Assembly: GCF_040438885.1 (NCBI RefSeq) | Contig: NZ_CP159218.1 | Location: forward strand, 1,426,001 to 1,490,000 | From: Nakamurella sp. A5-74 | GTDB lineage: Bacteria > Actinomycetota > Actinomycetes > Mycobacteriales > Nakamurellaceae | DNA length: 64,000 bases | Reading direction: 5' to 3' | Shown: piece by piece, positions 26,018 to 39,529 of the stretch | How the letters are laid out: each line of letters opens with the position of its first letter | How positions within the stretch are numbered: the stretch's first letter is position 1 | The notes under the pieces: generated by a model | The model's database searches: none | Told to the model about the DNA's origin: nothing | The model's input: only the letters and a program-made list of their open reading frames with translations | Made by a program: the position numbers and the translations under genes

Positions 26018-26025
26018 CTCCGATC

Positions 26026-26964
26026 ATGCTCGTGTTGGCGATGGACACCTCCACGCCGGCGATCACCGCCGGGGTGGTCGAACTGCTGCTGCCTCATCAA
26101 GTGACACCGCCCCATCAAGTGACACCGCCCCAGCAAGCAACACCGCCCCATCAGCTGACACCGCACCCGGGGATTCAGCGGGATTCCGATCACGGCCAGC
26201 AGGATCCGGTGCGGCTGCTCGCCGAGGACGTCGCGGTGGATCCCTTCGGCCACGCCGAGAAGCTGCTGCCTCTGATCACGGCGGCGCTGACGTCGGTCGG
26301 GCGCAGCCTCGACGAGCTCGACGCCGTTGTGGTGGGTCTGGGGCCCGGACCGTTCACCGGTCTGCGGGTGGGAATCGCCACCGCTGCCTCGTTGGGCGAC
26401 GCTCTCGGCGTGCCGGTGCACGGCGTTCCGAGTCACGACGGTCTCGCCCGATCCATTCCTGCCCGCTCCGCCGCTGCGCGATCCATTCCTGCCCGATCCA
26501 CCGCTGCGCGATCCTTGCCCGAACGCTCCTTGCCCGAACGATCCACTGCAGCCCCATCCGCTGACGGCACGCCCGCACTGCTGGTCGTCACCGACGCCCG
26601 GCGCCGCGAGGTGTACCTCTCCGGCTACGCCCCCGGCGGCCGGCGGGTTTTCGGCCCCGCGGTGCTGGCTCCGGCCGCGGTGGACCCGTCGGCGATCCTC
26701 GGATCGGCAGCCCTGGACGGGTTCCTGGCGGTCGGTGCAGGTGTCGGGCTGGTGCCGGTTCTCGAACAGCAACCGCTGGCCGATCCCGGCAGTCTCAGCC
26801 GTGGCCTGGTGCTCGCCGCCGGCCGCGAGCTGGTCACCGGAGCGATCCCGGGCCCGTTGGTGCCGCTCTATCTGCGACGGCCCGACGTCGCCGAACCGTC
26901 GGCGCCGAAATCCACCCTGAACGCCGCAGCCACCTCGAACTCCCAGGTCGGCGGCCGGAGTTGA
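26026..26964 (+). CDS. tsaB: tRNA t6A biosynthesis protein TsaB, with repeat insertions
   Basis: TsaB scaffolds TsaD in t6A synthesis. The 312-residue protein starts MLVLAMDTSTPAITAGVVE and has the core GLGPGPFTGLRVGIATA and LLVVTDARRREVYLSGY. Typical TsaB is 210-240 residues; the extra length comes largely from two tandem-repeat inserts, HQVTPP-type (four 18-bp units, 26095-26166) right after the first strand, and ARSIPARS-type (26449-26538) before the LLVVTDARR strand. Both keep frame and the conserved motifs are intact, so function is probably retained. Its stop overlaps rimI by four bases. Confidence 0.9.
   Translation: MLVLAMDTSTPAITAGVVELLLPHQVTPPHQVTPPQQATPPHQLTPHPGIQRDSDHGQQDPVRLLAEDVAVDPFGHAEKLLPLITAALTSVGRSLDELDAVVVGLGPGPFTGLRVGIATAASLGDALGVPVHGVPSHDGLARSIPARSAAARSIPARSTAARSLPERSLPERSTAAPSADGTPALLVVTDARRREVYLSGYAPGGRRVFGPAVLAPAAVDPSAILGSAALDGFLAVGAGVGLVPVLEQQPLADPGSLSRGLVLAAGRELVTGAIPGPLVPLYLRRPDVAEPSAPKSTLNAAATSNSQVGGRS
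26095..26166. repeat. 18-bp tandem repeat, four units, in tsaB
   Basis: Units at 26095, 26113, 26131 and 26149 follow CATCAAGTGACACCGCCC, the first two being identical, and encode HQVTPP-type hexapeptides. Confidence 0.9.
26449..26538. repeat. 30-bp and 15-bp tandem repeats in tsaB
   Basis: Two 30-bp units (26449-26478, 26479-26508) are followed by two 15-bp units (26509-26523, 26524-26538, CGATCCTTGCCCGAA type). They encode a basic Ala/Arg/Ser/Pro insert. Confidence 0.85.
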
Positions 26965-27479
26965 CCAGCGCATCGGTGCTCCGGCCCCCATGGCGTCCGC
27001 TGGAGCCGTTGCGCTGGTGGGACATCGAAGCAGTCGCAGATCTGGAGACCGTGCTCTTCCCCGGGGACTCACCGTGGACCGCCGGGATGTTCTGGTCGGA
27101 GCTGGCGATGGGTCATCACTACGTGGTGGTCAGGGACAGCGGCCCCCCTCCCCACCCAGACCGTCCCCACCCGGACCGTCCTCGCGTGGTCGGGTACGCG
27201 GGTCTGGCCGTGCACGGCCTGGACCATCCTGACGAGGAAGCCGAGGTGCAGACCATCGGCGTGCACCCGGATCTGCAGGGGCAGGGGCTCGGTGCCCGAC
27301 TGCTGGACGACCTGCTGGCGGTGGCCGGTCGACGTCGGGTGCTGCTGGAGGTCAGGGTCGACAACGATCCGGCGCGGCGGTTGTACGAGCGCAGGGGCTT
27401 CGCCCGGATCGGCCTGCGCCGTGGGTACTACCGTCCGAGCAACGCCGACGCCCTGGTGATGCAGCGGGTGGGGTCATGA
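26961..27479 (+). CDS. rimI: Ribosomal protein alanine N-acetyltransferase RimI-like
   Basis: A 172-residue GNAT acetyltransferase. The acetyl-CoA site is [20 protein letters not shown], and the C-terminal [19 protein letters not shown] followed by GLRRGYY is the RimI signature. RimI acetylates S18 in E. coli; the actinobacterial target is less certain. Residues about 60-75 carry the duplicated HPDRP insert from a 15-bp repeat (27150-27179). The TTG start at 26961 overlaps the tsaB stop, and the stop overlaps tsaD by four bases, so tsaB-rimI-tsaD is one coupled unit. Confidence 0.9.
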   Translation: MTSASVLRPPWRPLEPLRWWDIEAVADLETVLFPGDSPWTAGMFWSELAMGHHYVVVRDSGPPPHPDRPHPDRPRVVGYAGLAVHGLDHPDEEAEVQTIGVHPDLQGQGLGARLLDDLLAVAGRRRVLLEVRVDNDPARRLYERRGFARIGLRRGYYRPSNADALVMQRVGS

Positions 27480-28615
27480 GCGCAGCGGCTTTCGTGGCAC
27501 CGTCCGGATCGGCTGAGTTCCGGTTGACCTCCGGTGCGGTCGTGCTCGGGCTCGAGTCCTCGTGCGACGAGACCGGTGTCGGTCTCGTCCGGATCGACGA
27601 CGTGAAGGAGTGGGAAGGTCCAGGCGGTGAGCGCCGGGAACGTCCGGTGCTGAACCTGCTCGGTCATCACCTCGCCTCCTCGTCCGACCAGCACGCCAGG
27701 TTCGGTGGCGTCATCCCCGAGATCGCCTCCCGCGCCCACCTGGAGGCCATGGTGCCCACCATGCACCGGGCCTTCTCCGCGTCCGGGGTGCGGCCGTCCG
27801 ACGTCGCGGCCGTGGCGGTGACCTGTGGCCCGGGATTGGCCGGTGCGCTGCTGGTCGGGGTCGCTGCCGCCAAGGCCTACGCGGCCGCGTGGGGAGTGCC
27901 GCTGATCGGCGTCAACCACCTGGCCGGGCATGTCGCCGCCGACACCCTCGAGCACGGTCCGCTGCCGAGTCCGGTGCTGGCACTGCTGGTGTCCGGTGGG
28001 CACACCCAACTGCTACGGGTCGACGACCTGGCCGGCGACATCACCGAAATCGGCACCACTGTCGACGACGCTGCGGGCGAGGCCTACGACAAGGTGGCTC
28101 GGCTGCTCGGGCTGGGCTACCCGGGCGGACCGGTGATCGATCGCCTTGCTGCGCAGGGCGATCCGGCCGCAGTCCGGTTCCCCCGCGGGCTCACCGGCCC
28201 CCGGGACGCGCGCTACGACTTCTCCTTCTCGGGTCTGAAGACGGCGGTGGCCCGGCACGTCGAACAGTTGCGGGCCGCCGGCCGGCCGGTACCGGTGCAG
28301 GACATCTGCGCCGCGTTCCAGGAGGCGGTTGCCGATGTGCTGACGGCCAAGACCGTCGCTGCCGCCACCGATCTGGGCATCGGCACCGTGGTGGTTGCCG
28401 GCGGTGTCGCTGCGAACGGTCGGCTCCGGACGCTCGCCCAGGAACGTTGCGACGCAGCGGGTCTGCAGCTGCGGATCCCGCGGATCGGGCTGTGCACCGA
28501 CAACGGCGCGATGATCGCGGCGCTGGGCGCCCACGTGGCCGTCGCCGGAACGACCCCTTCGGCGCCCGGCTTGTCCGGGTATCCGGGCCTGCCGGTGGGT
28601 ACCGTGAAGGTGTGA
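27476..28615 (+). CDS. tsaD: tRNA t6A transferase TsaD
   Basis: TsaD transfers the threonylcarbamoyl group to A37 of tRNAs reading ANN codons. The 379-residue ASKHA-fold protein has [16 protein letters not shown], the metal-binding [10 protein letters not shown] (His near 147 and 151), [12 protein letters not shown] and the C-terminal [12 protein letters not shown]. Residues 44-57 (GGERRERPV) are a slight insert. Coupled to rimI upstream; its stop overlaps the GTG of the next gene. It completes the t6A set with tsaE and tsaB. Confidence 0.96.
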   Translation: MSAAAFVAPSGSAEFRLTSGAVVLGLESSCDETGVGLVRIDDVKEWEGPGGERRERPVLNLLGHHLASSSDQHARFGGVIPEIASRAHLEAMVPTMHRAFSASGVRPSDVAAVAVTCGPGLAGALLVGVAAAKAYAAAWGVPLIGVNHLAGHVAADTLEHGPLPSPVLALLVSGGHTQLLRVDDLAGDITEIGTTVDDAAGEAYDKVARLLGLGYPGGPVIDRLAAQGDPAAVRFPRGLTGPRDARYDFSFSGLKTAVARHVEQLRAAGRPVPVQDICAAFQEAVADVLTAKTVAAATDLGIGTVVVAGGVAANGRLRTLAQERCDAAGLQLRIPRIGLCTDNGAMIAALGAHVAVAGTTPSAPGLSGYPGLPVGTVKV

Positions 28616-29115
28616 GCGATGACGGACGTGCCCCGGACCAGGATGCACCGCAAGGCTCCGCGAACCAGGACGGACCGCGCTCCGCGGCCGGTGCGTTCAG
28701 CGGTTCCCCGGCCGGTGAGCTGATCGACGAGCTGTTGCAGGACCCGGTGACCGGGGGTGGCACGGGCACCACGGCCTCGGAGGTGTTGACCGCGGCACTG
28801 CGCGCTGTGAACGAGACCGCCGACGTGCTGGACGCCGGCGAGGGCTGGCGCGGCATCGCCGCCGTCGCCCTGCTGTTGGGCGAAGCCGCCCCGCGCCTGC
28901 TGGACGGCGCACCCCGGTCCGACGAGCTGCGTCGGTACCTGGCCCGGTGGGACACCGAACTGACCCCGGCCCGGCGGACCCTGTGTTCCGCGGTGCTGCG
29001 CCGGCTCGGGCTGCAAGCCGAGAACGAATGGTTCGCGGCCGTCACCCGACAGGCCGGCGAGGGCGGCCCCGCCGCGCTGCTGACCCCCCTCGAAGGAATC
29101 CTCGCTGATTCCTGA
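28612..29115 (+). CDS. Small soluble protein, DUF4259-like
   Basis: A 167-residue protein without signal peptide. After a polar leader of about 30 residues it reads [31 protein letters not shown] and [18 protein letters not shown], then a helical C-terminus ([32 protein letters not shown]). The spacing of a D/E-L pair and Ala-rich helices recalls DUF4259 proteins, a weak match from memory. The GTG overlaps the tsaD stop (GTGA), so it is the last gene of the tsaB operon. Function unknown. Confidence 0.6.
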   Translation: MSDDGRAPDQDAPQGSANQDGPRSAAGAFSGSPAGELIDELLQDPVTGGGTGTTASEVLTAALRAVNETADVLDAGEGWRGIAAVALLLGEAAPRLLDGAPRSDELRRYLARWDTELTPARRTLCSAVLRRLGLQAENEWFAAVTRQAGEGGPAALLTPLEGILADS

Positions 29116-29158
29116 AGCCGCCATCCGATCGTTCGTCCGGTGTGCACCCGGCCGTCGG

Positions 29159-29192
29159 TTGAGCATTGGCACTCGTATGGGTAGAGTGCCAA
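29159..29192 (+). promoter_or_regulatory. groES promoter overlapping a CIRCE operator
   Basis: TTGGCACTC at 29166-29174 and GAGTGCCAA at 29184-29192 flank a 9-base spacer, the exact CIRCE architecture bound by HrcA. TTGAGC (29159-29164) and TAGAGT (29182-29187), 17 bases apart, form a promoter lying across it, so HrcA should block polymerase. The groES start is about 140 bases downstream. Confidence 0.9.
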
Positions 29193-29334
29193 TCGAGAGG
29201 CGACGGACCCGCATCGGCACCCGCGACGACGATGCAGATCCACTCCACTCCTCGCACGGTTCCCTCGCCGGAACCGCGTGGGCGAATCGAACCTCATCCG
29301 ACACGAACAACCCCCGAAAGGGAGGTCAAGAACA

Positions 29335-31462
<2,128 letters not shown>

Positions 31463-31512
31463 CTCGCCGGCACTGACCCACCGGTCCACGGCACGACGCC
31501 GCCGGACACACG

Positions 31513-31544
31513 ACCGCCGCCGACCCGAGAGGGTCGGCGGCGGT
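31513..31544 (+). terminator. Strong hairpin terminator after groEL
   Basis: ACCGCCGCCGACCC (31513-31526) and GGGTCGGCGGCGGT (31531-31544) form a perfect 14-bp stem with a GAGA loop, then TTGTGTCTGCTT. It lies between convergent groEL and whiB, 50 bases from each stop, and may serve both. Confidence 0.85.
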
Positions 31545-31594
31545 TTGTGTCTGCTTGGGGGTCGGGAGCGAGGATGTCCGCCGGTCCGAACTCG

Positions 31595-31873
31595 TCAAGA
31601 GCGGCCCTCGAGCATGTCGGCGCGCTCGGACTCGGACAATCCACCCCAGATGCCGTACGGCTCGTGGACGACCAGCGCGTGGGCCCGGCAGTCGGCCAGC
31701 ACCGGGCACTCCAGACAGATGGCCTTGGCCTTGGCCTCACGGCGGGCCCGTGCCGGTCCGCGCTCACCCTCGGGGTGGAAGAAGTACGAGCTCGCCATGC
31801 CGCGGCAGGACCCCTGGATCTGCCAGTCCCAGAGATCGGCATTCGGGCCGGGGAGTCGCTTCGTGTCCGCCAT
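31595..31873 (-). CDS. whiB: WhiB-family Fe-S regulator, WhiB3/WhiD type
   Basis: A 92-residue WhiB-like protein with the four [4Fe-4S] cysteines C23, C53, C56 and C62, and the DNA-binding turn GIWGGLSESERADML. The N-terminus LPGPNADLWDWQIQGSCRGM matches WhiB3 of mycobacteria and WhiD of Streptomyces rather than WhiB1 or WhiB7. WhiB3 senses redox and works with the primary sigma factor. The gene sits next to groEL and divergent from the BldM-like regulator, the same neighbourhood as whiB3 in mycobacteria. Its upstream region holds a hairpin and palindromes. Confidence 0.93.
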   Translation of the reverse strand: MADTKRLPGPNADLWDWQIQGSCRGMASSYFFHPEGERGPARARREAKAKAICLECPVLADCRAHALVVHEPYGIWGGLSESERADMLEGRS

Positions 31874-32341
31874 CGGTGTCTCTTTCGCCGGGTCCCGCTC
31901 GGACTCGGATCAGCAGGGAGGCGACGGGGGAGCAGACCCGGCGCCGGCACCGGCGCCTCGTACTCCCCACGTCACCCCGCTCCGACCCGACTCGGTGCGG
32001 CACGGTGAGTGGTTGATCTGAAGCTAGGGCGGAAGGGTGACGAGAACAATGGTTCTGCGTGAACTTTCTCCGTTGCATGCAACTTCAACGTCATTTTCCG
32101 CCCTGGGGACTGTGCGGAGAGTGTGCGGTATGTAGATCTGCTACCCGTTCGGGGCGACAAAACGTCACTTTCGGGCCCCTCGCAGTAGTGCGATCGGGGG
32201 ATTCATATGATAGAAAACAGGTGGCGAGGGGACCTCACGGGTGCACTGCCGGGCGAAGATGGACCGTTCGGAGGAACCGTCGTCACGGATCGGTGGCCGA
32301 CCGCCCAGGTCGCCTGAGACATCTGCTCCTGAGGGGTCAAC
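31874..32341. promoter_or_regulatory. Divergent control region of whiB and bldM-like gene
   Basis: No gene is seen in these 468 bases. Structures: GGCGCCGG/CCGGCGCC (31940-31947/31950-31957, 2-base loop) in the whiB leader; AGAAC-AATG-GTTCT (32043-32056), whose GAAC-N4-GTTC core matches the actinobacterial LexA box; and the perfect 12-bp palindrome GTTGCATGCAAC (32072-32083). The region from 32040 to 32220 is clearly more AT-rich than its surroundings, consistent with promoters. Confidence 0.5.
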
Positions 32342-32941
32342 ATGACGAGTGTGCTCATCTGCGACGAGCGCCGCACGGCTCGCGACAGCCTGACGAAGGC
32401 GATGTCCACTCTCGCCTCGGTCGAGGACGTCGACTGTGTGAGTTCGGGCGACGAACTGCTCTCCCGGTACGGCCGCGACTCCGCCGATCTGGTGCTGATC
32501 GGTACGCAGCGCGCACTGACGAGCGGGATCGAGGCCACCAGGCGACTGCTGGCACTACATCCGGGTGCGGTGGTGATCGTCTTCGGCTCACCGGACGACA
32601 CCGCCTCCATCGCCGCCGCCATCGCCTGCGGCGCCCGGGGGTTCCTGCGGTGGGACGCCACCCGCCCCGAGATCGTCGCTGCCCTGGCCGACGCCCTGAC
32701 CGACTCACGCGTCCAGCCGGCCCGGCAGGACTCCGGCGAACCGGAGGTGCCGCTCACCGAGCGGGAGCTCCAGGTGCTGCGTGGGATGAGCCAGGGGCAG
32801 TCCAACGCAGAGATCGGCAAAGAGCTGTTCCTGTCCGAGGACACCGTCAAGACCCACGCCCGACGGCTCTTCCGCAAGCTCGGAGCCCGCGATCGGGCCC
32901 AGGCCGTCGCCATCGGGTTCCGCCGCGGACTGGTGGCCTGA
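32342..32941 (+). CDS. BldM-like orphan response regulator without phospho-acceptor
   Basis: A 199-residue NarL-type regulator. The HTH half (LTERELQVLRGMSQGQSNAE, LFLSEDTVKTHARRLFRKLG, DRAQAVAIGFRRGLV) is very close to Streptomyces BldM, recalled from memory. In the receiver half the usual phospho-acceptor aspartate is glycine (G54 in LVLIGTQR), and the conserved lysine near position 105 is replaced by tryptophan (FLRWDATR). BldM is itself an atypical regulator that acts without phosphorylation, so control by dimer partner or abundance is likely. ATG at 32342 has CTGAGGGG upstream. Divergent from whiB, 468 bases apart. Confidence 0.88.
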   Translation: MTSVLICDERRTARDSLTKAMSTLASVEDVDCVSSGDELLSRYGRDSADLVLIGTQRALTSGIEATRRLLALHPGAVVIVFGSPDDTASIAAAIACGARGFLRWDATRPEIVAALADALTDSRVQPARQDSGEPEVPLTERELQVLRGMSQGQSNAEIGKELFLSEDTVKTHARRLFRKLGARDRAQAVAIGFRRGLVA

Positions 32942-33035
32942 GCCTCGGCCTCCGGTGTAGCGTCGCGTCCGGGGGCAGGTGCCGATGCGCGATCAGGTGC
33001 ACTGCACACACGGGGCAATCGGTCGAGGTGGTGGA

Positions 33036-33790
33036 ATGAGCGGCCCTTTCCGGCGCTTCGCCGCCCCAGTTCCCAGCCCGGCCCGCCTTCCCGACCCGGC
33101 CCGCCCTCCCCGCCCCGCACGGGTCCAGCGCTCGAGCCCTGAACGCGGTGATACCGAAGTGCCGGCGGCCGTCCCCGAGTCGGCCCCGGTGTCTCCCGGG
33201 GTCATTCCCAACGAGCTGGTCGACGCCGCCCGCTGCGGTGATCGCGCTGCGTTGCAACGGCTGATCAGCCTGATCCACCCGCACGTCGTGCGCTACTGCC
33301 GGGCGAGGGTGACGCCCGACCATCGAGGACTCTCGGGCGCCGACGACGTCACCCAGGAGGTCTGCCTCGCGGTGGTGTCGGCGCTGCCCGGCTATCACCG
33401 GCGATCGACGCCCTTCCTCGCTTTCGTCTACGGGATCGCAGCGCACAAAGTGGCCGACGCGCACCGTGCCTCGGCTCGGACCCACAGCGTCCCGGTGCCC
33501 GAGCTGCCCGAACAGCCGGACGACCAGGTGACCCCCGAACAGCAGGCACTGCGCAGCGCCACCGCCGATCGGATCGAGGAGATCCTGGCGACCCTGCCGC
33601 ACCAGCAGCGCGAGATCCTGCGGCTGCGGGTGGTCGTCGGACTGACCGCCGATCAGACAGCCATGGTGCTGTCCACCACCGCGGGAGCGGTGCGGGTCGC
33701 CCAACACCGTGCGCTCGGGCGGCTGCGCGCCCTGCTCACGGCCGCCGGTGAAGGAAGTGTCGGCGCCGGAGGCTGGGCCGAGGTGGTCGG

Positions 33791-33794
<4 letters not shown>
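33036..33794 (+). CDS. sigD: RNA polymerase sigma factor, SigD-like
   Basis: A 252-residue ECF/group-4-type sigma factor. Region 2 reads ALQRLISLIHPHVVRYCRAR, DDVTQEVCLAVVSALPGY and FLAFVYGIAAHKVADAHR; region 4 reads EILATLPHQQREILRLRVVV and TAGAVRVAQHRALGRLR. The first 60 residues are Pro/Ala/Arg-rich, an unusual extra tail. Location between the WhiB/BldM pair and guaB, with an anti-sigma gene overlapping its stop by four bases, matches mycobacterial sigD-rsdA and Streptomyces shbA. The ATG at 33036 has GAGGTGGTGG upstream. Confidence 0.88.
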
Positions 33795-37283
<3,489 letters not shown>

Positions 37284-37386
37284 TGGTCCGCCCGTCGGCA
37301 CCGCGTGGTGCTGGTGCCCAACCGCTTGTCCCCAACCGCGAGGAGCCTTCTTCCATGCTTCGGCCGAGCACCCGCGTGGGTGTCGT

Positions 37387-38514
37387 ATGACCGACGTCGA
37401 GATCGGGATGGGCCGCACGGCCCGGCGCAGCTACGCGCTCGAAGAGATCAGCATCGTCCCGTCCCGCCGGACCCGCTCCTCCGCCGACGTCTCCACGGCG
37501 TGGCAGATCGATGCCTACCGGTTCGAGATCCCGTTCCTGACCCAACCGTCCGATGCGATCGTCGATCCGGCGACCGCGGTGGCCGTCGGGCAGCTGGGCG
37601 GGCTCGGCGTGCTCGACGGTGAGGGGCTGTGGGCCCGGCACGGGGATCCGGCCGCGGTGATCGCCGAGCTGATCGAGGTCGCCCTCGAAGCGCAGGACGA
37701 TGCGACCGTGACCGTTGCGCTGCAGCGTGCCTACCGCTCGCCGGTCCAGGTGGATCTGCTCACCGAGGCCATCCGGACGCTGGCCGCCGGCGGGAGCACC
37801 GTCGCGGTTCGGTTGTCCCCGCAGAACGCGGCGACCTTGGCGCCTGCGGCGATCGCGGCGGGTGTCGAGCTCCTCGTCATCCAGGGCACCATCGTCTCGG
37901 CAGAGCACGTGCAGCAGGGTAGCGAGCCGCTCAACCTCAAGAGCTTCATCTCCGACCTCGACGTCCCGGTGATCGCCGGCGGCTGCACCAATTACCAGAC
38001 CGCGACGCACCTGATGCGGACCGGAGCGGCGGGAGTGATCGTCGGCACCGGTTCGGGAGCCGCGTCGACCACCGATGCGGTGCTGGGGATCGACGTCCCG
38101 ATGGCCACCGCGATCGCCGACGCTGCCGCTGCTCGCCGGTCCTACCTGGACGAGACCGGCGGTCGGTACGTGCACGTCATCGCGGCCGGCGACATGAACT
38201 CCAGCGGCGACATCGCGAAGGCGATCGCCTGCGGTGCGGACGCGGTGATGCTCGGTGAGGTGCTCGCCGAGTCCGAGACCGCACCAGGTGCCGGGTGGTA
38301 CTGGCCCGCCACTGCGGCGCACCCCGCGTTGCCGCGTGGCAACGCCGTCCCGACGGGCACTGGTGAGATCCCGCTCGCGCAGCTGCTCAACGGCCCGGCC
38401 GTCGACGCCGCCGGACGGTCCAACCTCTTCGGCGCGCTCCGCCGAGCGATGGCCAAGACGGGCTACTCCGACCTCAAGGCCTTCCAGAAGGTCGGCCTGT
38501 CGGTCGTCTCCTGA
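37387..38514 (+). CDS. guaB3: GuaB3-family IMP dehydrogenase-like protein
   Basis: A 375-residue TIM-barrel protein of the GuaB3 group, standard in actinobacteria next to guaB. It starts VEIGMGRTARRSYALEEISI, lacks CBS domains, and its phosphate/catalytic loop reads VGTGSGAASTTDAVLGI, without the GuaB cysteine. IMPDH activity is therefore doubtful for this subgroup; the role is not established in actinobacteria. Other conserved parts: VIAGGCTNYQTATHLM and IACGADAVMLGEVLAES. It is 103 bases after guaB and directly precedes the ROK kinase. Confidence 0.93.
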   Translation: MTDVEIGMGRTARRSYALEEISIVPSRRTRSSADVSTAWQIDAYRFEIPFLTQPSDAIVDPATAVAVGQLGGLGVLDGEGLWARHGDPAAVIAELIEVALEAQDDATVTVALQRAYRSPVQVDLLTEAIRTLAAGGSTVAVRLSPQNAATLAPAAIAAGVELLVIQGTIVSAEHVQQGSEPLNLKSFISDLDVPVIAGGCTNYQTATHLMRTGAAGVIVGTGSGAASTTDAVLGIDVPMATAIADAAAARRSYLDETGGRYVHVIAAGDMNSSGDIAKAIACGADAVMLGEVLAESETAPGAGWYWPATAAHPALPRGNAVPTGTGEIPLAQLLNGPAVDAAGRSNLFGALRRAMAKTGYSDLKAFQKVGLSVVS

Positions 38515-38575
38515 CGTGAACGGACCCCCGATTCCCTCGGTGCGGCCGGTGGTCTCCGCAGACCGTCGTGCCCCG

Positions 38576-39529
38576 ATGCCAGTGGTTGCCGCGCTCGACG
38601 TGGGCGGTACCTCCATCAAGGCGGGTCTGATCACCGAGGACGGCACGGTGGCTCTGGAATCACGCCGCCCGACCGGGGTCGAGCTGGGCCCGGAGGCAGT
38701 TGTCGAGCGGATCGCCACCTTTGCCGCCGACCTCACCGAGCAGGCTCCGGTGCGGGGGATCGGGTTGTGTGTGCCGGGGGTGGTCGATTCCGCCGTCGGC
38801 GTCGCCCGGTACGCGGCCAACCTCGGCTGGACCGATGTGCCGTTCGTCGAGCTGCTCGAGGACCGGCTGGGCGTGCCGGTGGCGCTGGGTCACGACGTGC
38901 GCTCCGGTGCCCTGGCGGAGGCGCGTCGAGGAGCTGGTCAAGGCGCGGCGTCGGTGTACTTCATGGCCGTGGGTACCGGTATCGCGGCGGGCCTGGTCAC
39001 TTCGGGTGAGGTCTACAACGGGTCGTCGGGTCAGGCGGGCGAGGTGGGGCACCTCGTCGTCCGGCCGGGCGGGCCGCTGTGCGGATGCGGCAACCGCGGC
39101 TGTCTGGAGGCGATCGCGTCCGCGTCCCGGCTCGGTAAGGCATTTGCACTCGCCACCGGTCGGGAGGTGTCTGCGAAGGATCTGTTCCTGGCTGTCGGTG
39201 CCGGTGATGCTGTCGCGCAGGCCATCTGGGACGACGCAGTGGCTGCGATGGCCGATGCGCTCGCCGCCGTGTGTGTGCTGGAGGATCCGGGCCTGATCGT
39301 CATCGGCGGTGGGCTGTCGCTGGCCGGGCCGGCCCTCGTCACTCCGCTGGCTCGTGAACTCGAGCGACGCCTCACCTTCCGCCCCGCACCCCCGATTGTC
39401 GTGGCCGCGCTGGGCGACCGGGCAGGTCTGGCGGGAGCTGCGCTCCTGGGGTGGGATGCCGTCGCCCGAGCGGATCCGGCTGTCGCGCATGCTGTTGCCC
39501 CCGCTGCCCGTCCCCGTCAGGAGAGCTGA
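38576..39529 (+). CDS. ROK-family sugar kinase (glucokinase/N-acetylglucosamine kinase type)
   Basis: A 317-residue ROK kinase. MPVVAALDVGGTSIKAGLI is the ATP-binding phosphate-1 motif; GIGLCVPGVVDSAVG and LGHDVRSGALAEARRGAGQ hold the sugar site; the zinc motif is CGCGNRGCLEAIAS. ROK kinases phosphorylate glucose, N-acetylglucosamine or related sugars. Coupling to nagA (its TGA overlaps the nagA ATG by one base) suggests N-acetylglucosamine. The ATG at 38576 fits the family; a GTG at 38516, two bases after guaB3, is in frame and could extend it by 20 residues. Confidence 0.88.
   Translation: MPVVAALDVGGTSIKAGLITEDGTVALESRRPTGVELGPEAVVERIATFAADLTEQAPVRGIGLCVPGVVDSAVGVARYAANLGWTDVPFVELLEDRLGVPVALGHDVRSGALAEARRGAGQGAASVYFMAVGTGIAAGLVTSGEVYNGSSGQAGEVGHLVVRPGGPLCGCGNRGCLEAIASASRLGKAFALATGREVSAKDLFLAVGAGDAVAQAIWDDAVAAMADALAAVCVLEDPGLIVIGGGLSLAGPALVTPLARELERRLTFRPAPPIVVAALGDRAGLAGAALLGWDAVARADPAVAHAVAPAARPRQES

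Noticed and set aside
24799-27072. A 757-codon open frame on the minus strand spanning the LacI gene and the tsaB region
   Set aside because: Only the C-terminal 383 codons match LacI. The upstream part is antisense to tsaB, is low-complexity and shows no domain; high G+C makes long antisense frames common here.
37387-38514. Decayed guaB duplicate
   Set aside because: The lack of CBS domains and of the catalytic Cys is the normal state of the GuaB3 family; the frame is intact and well conserved in pattern.
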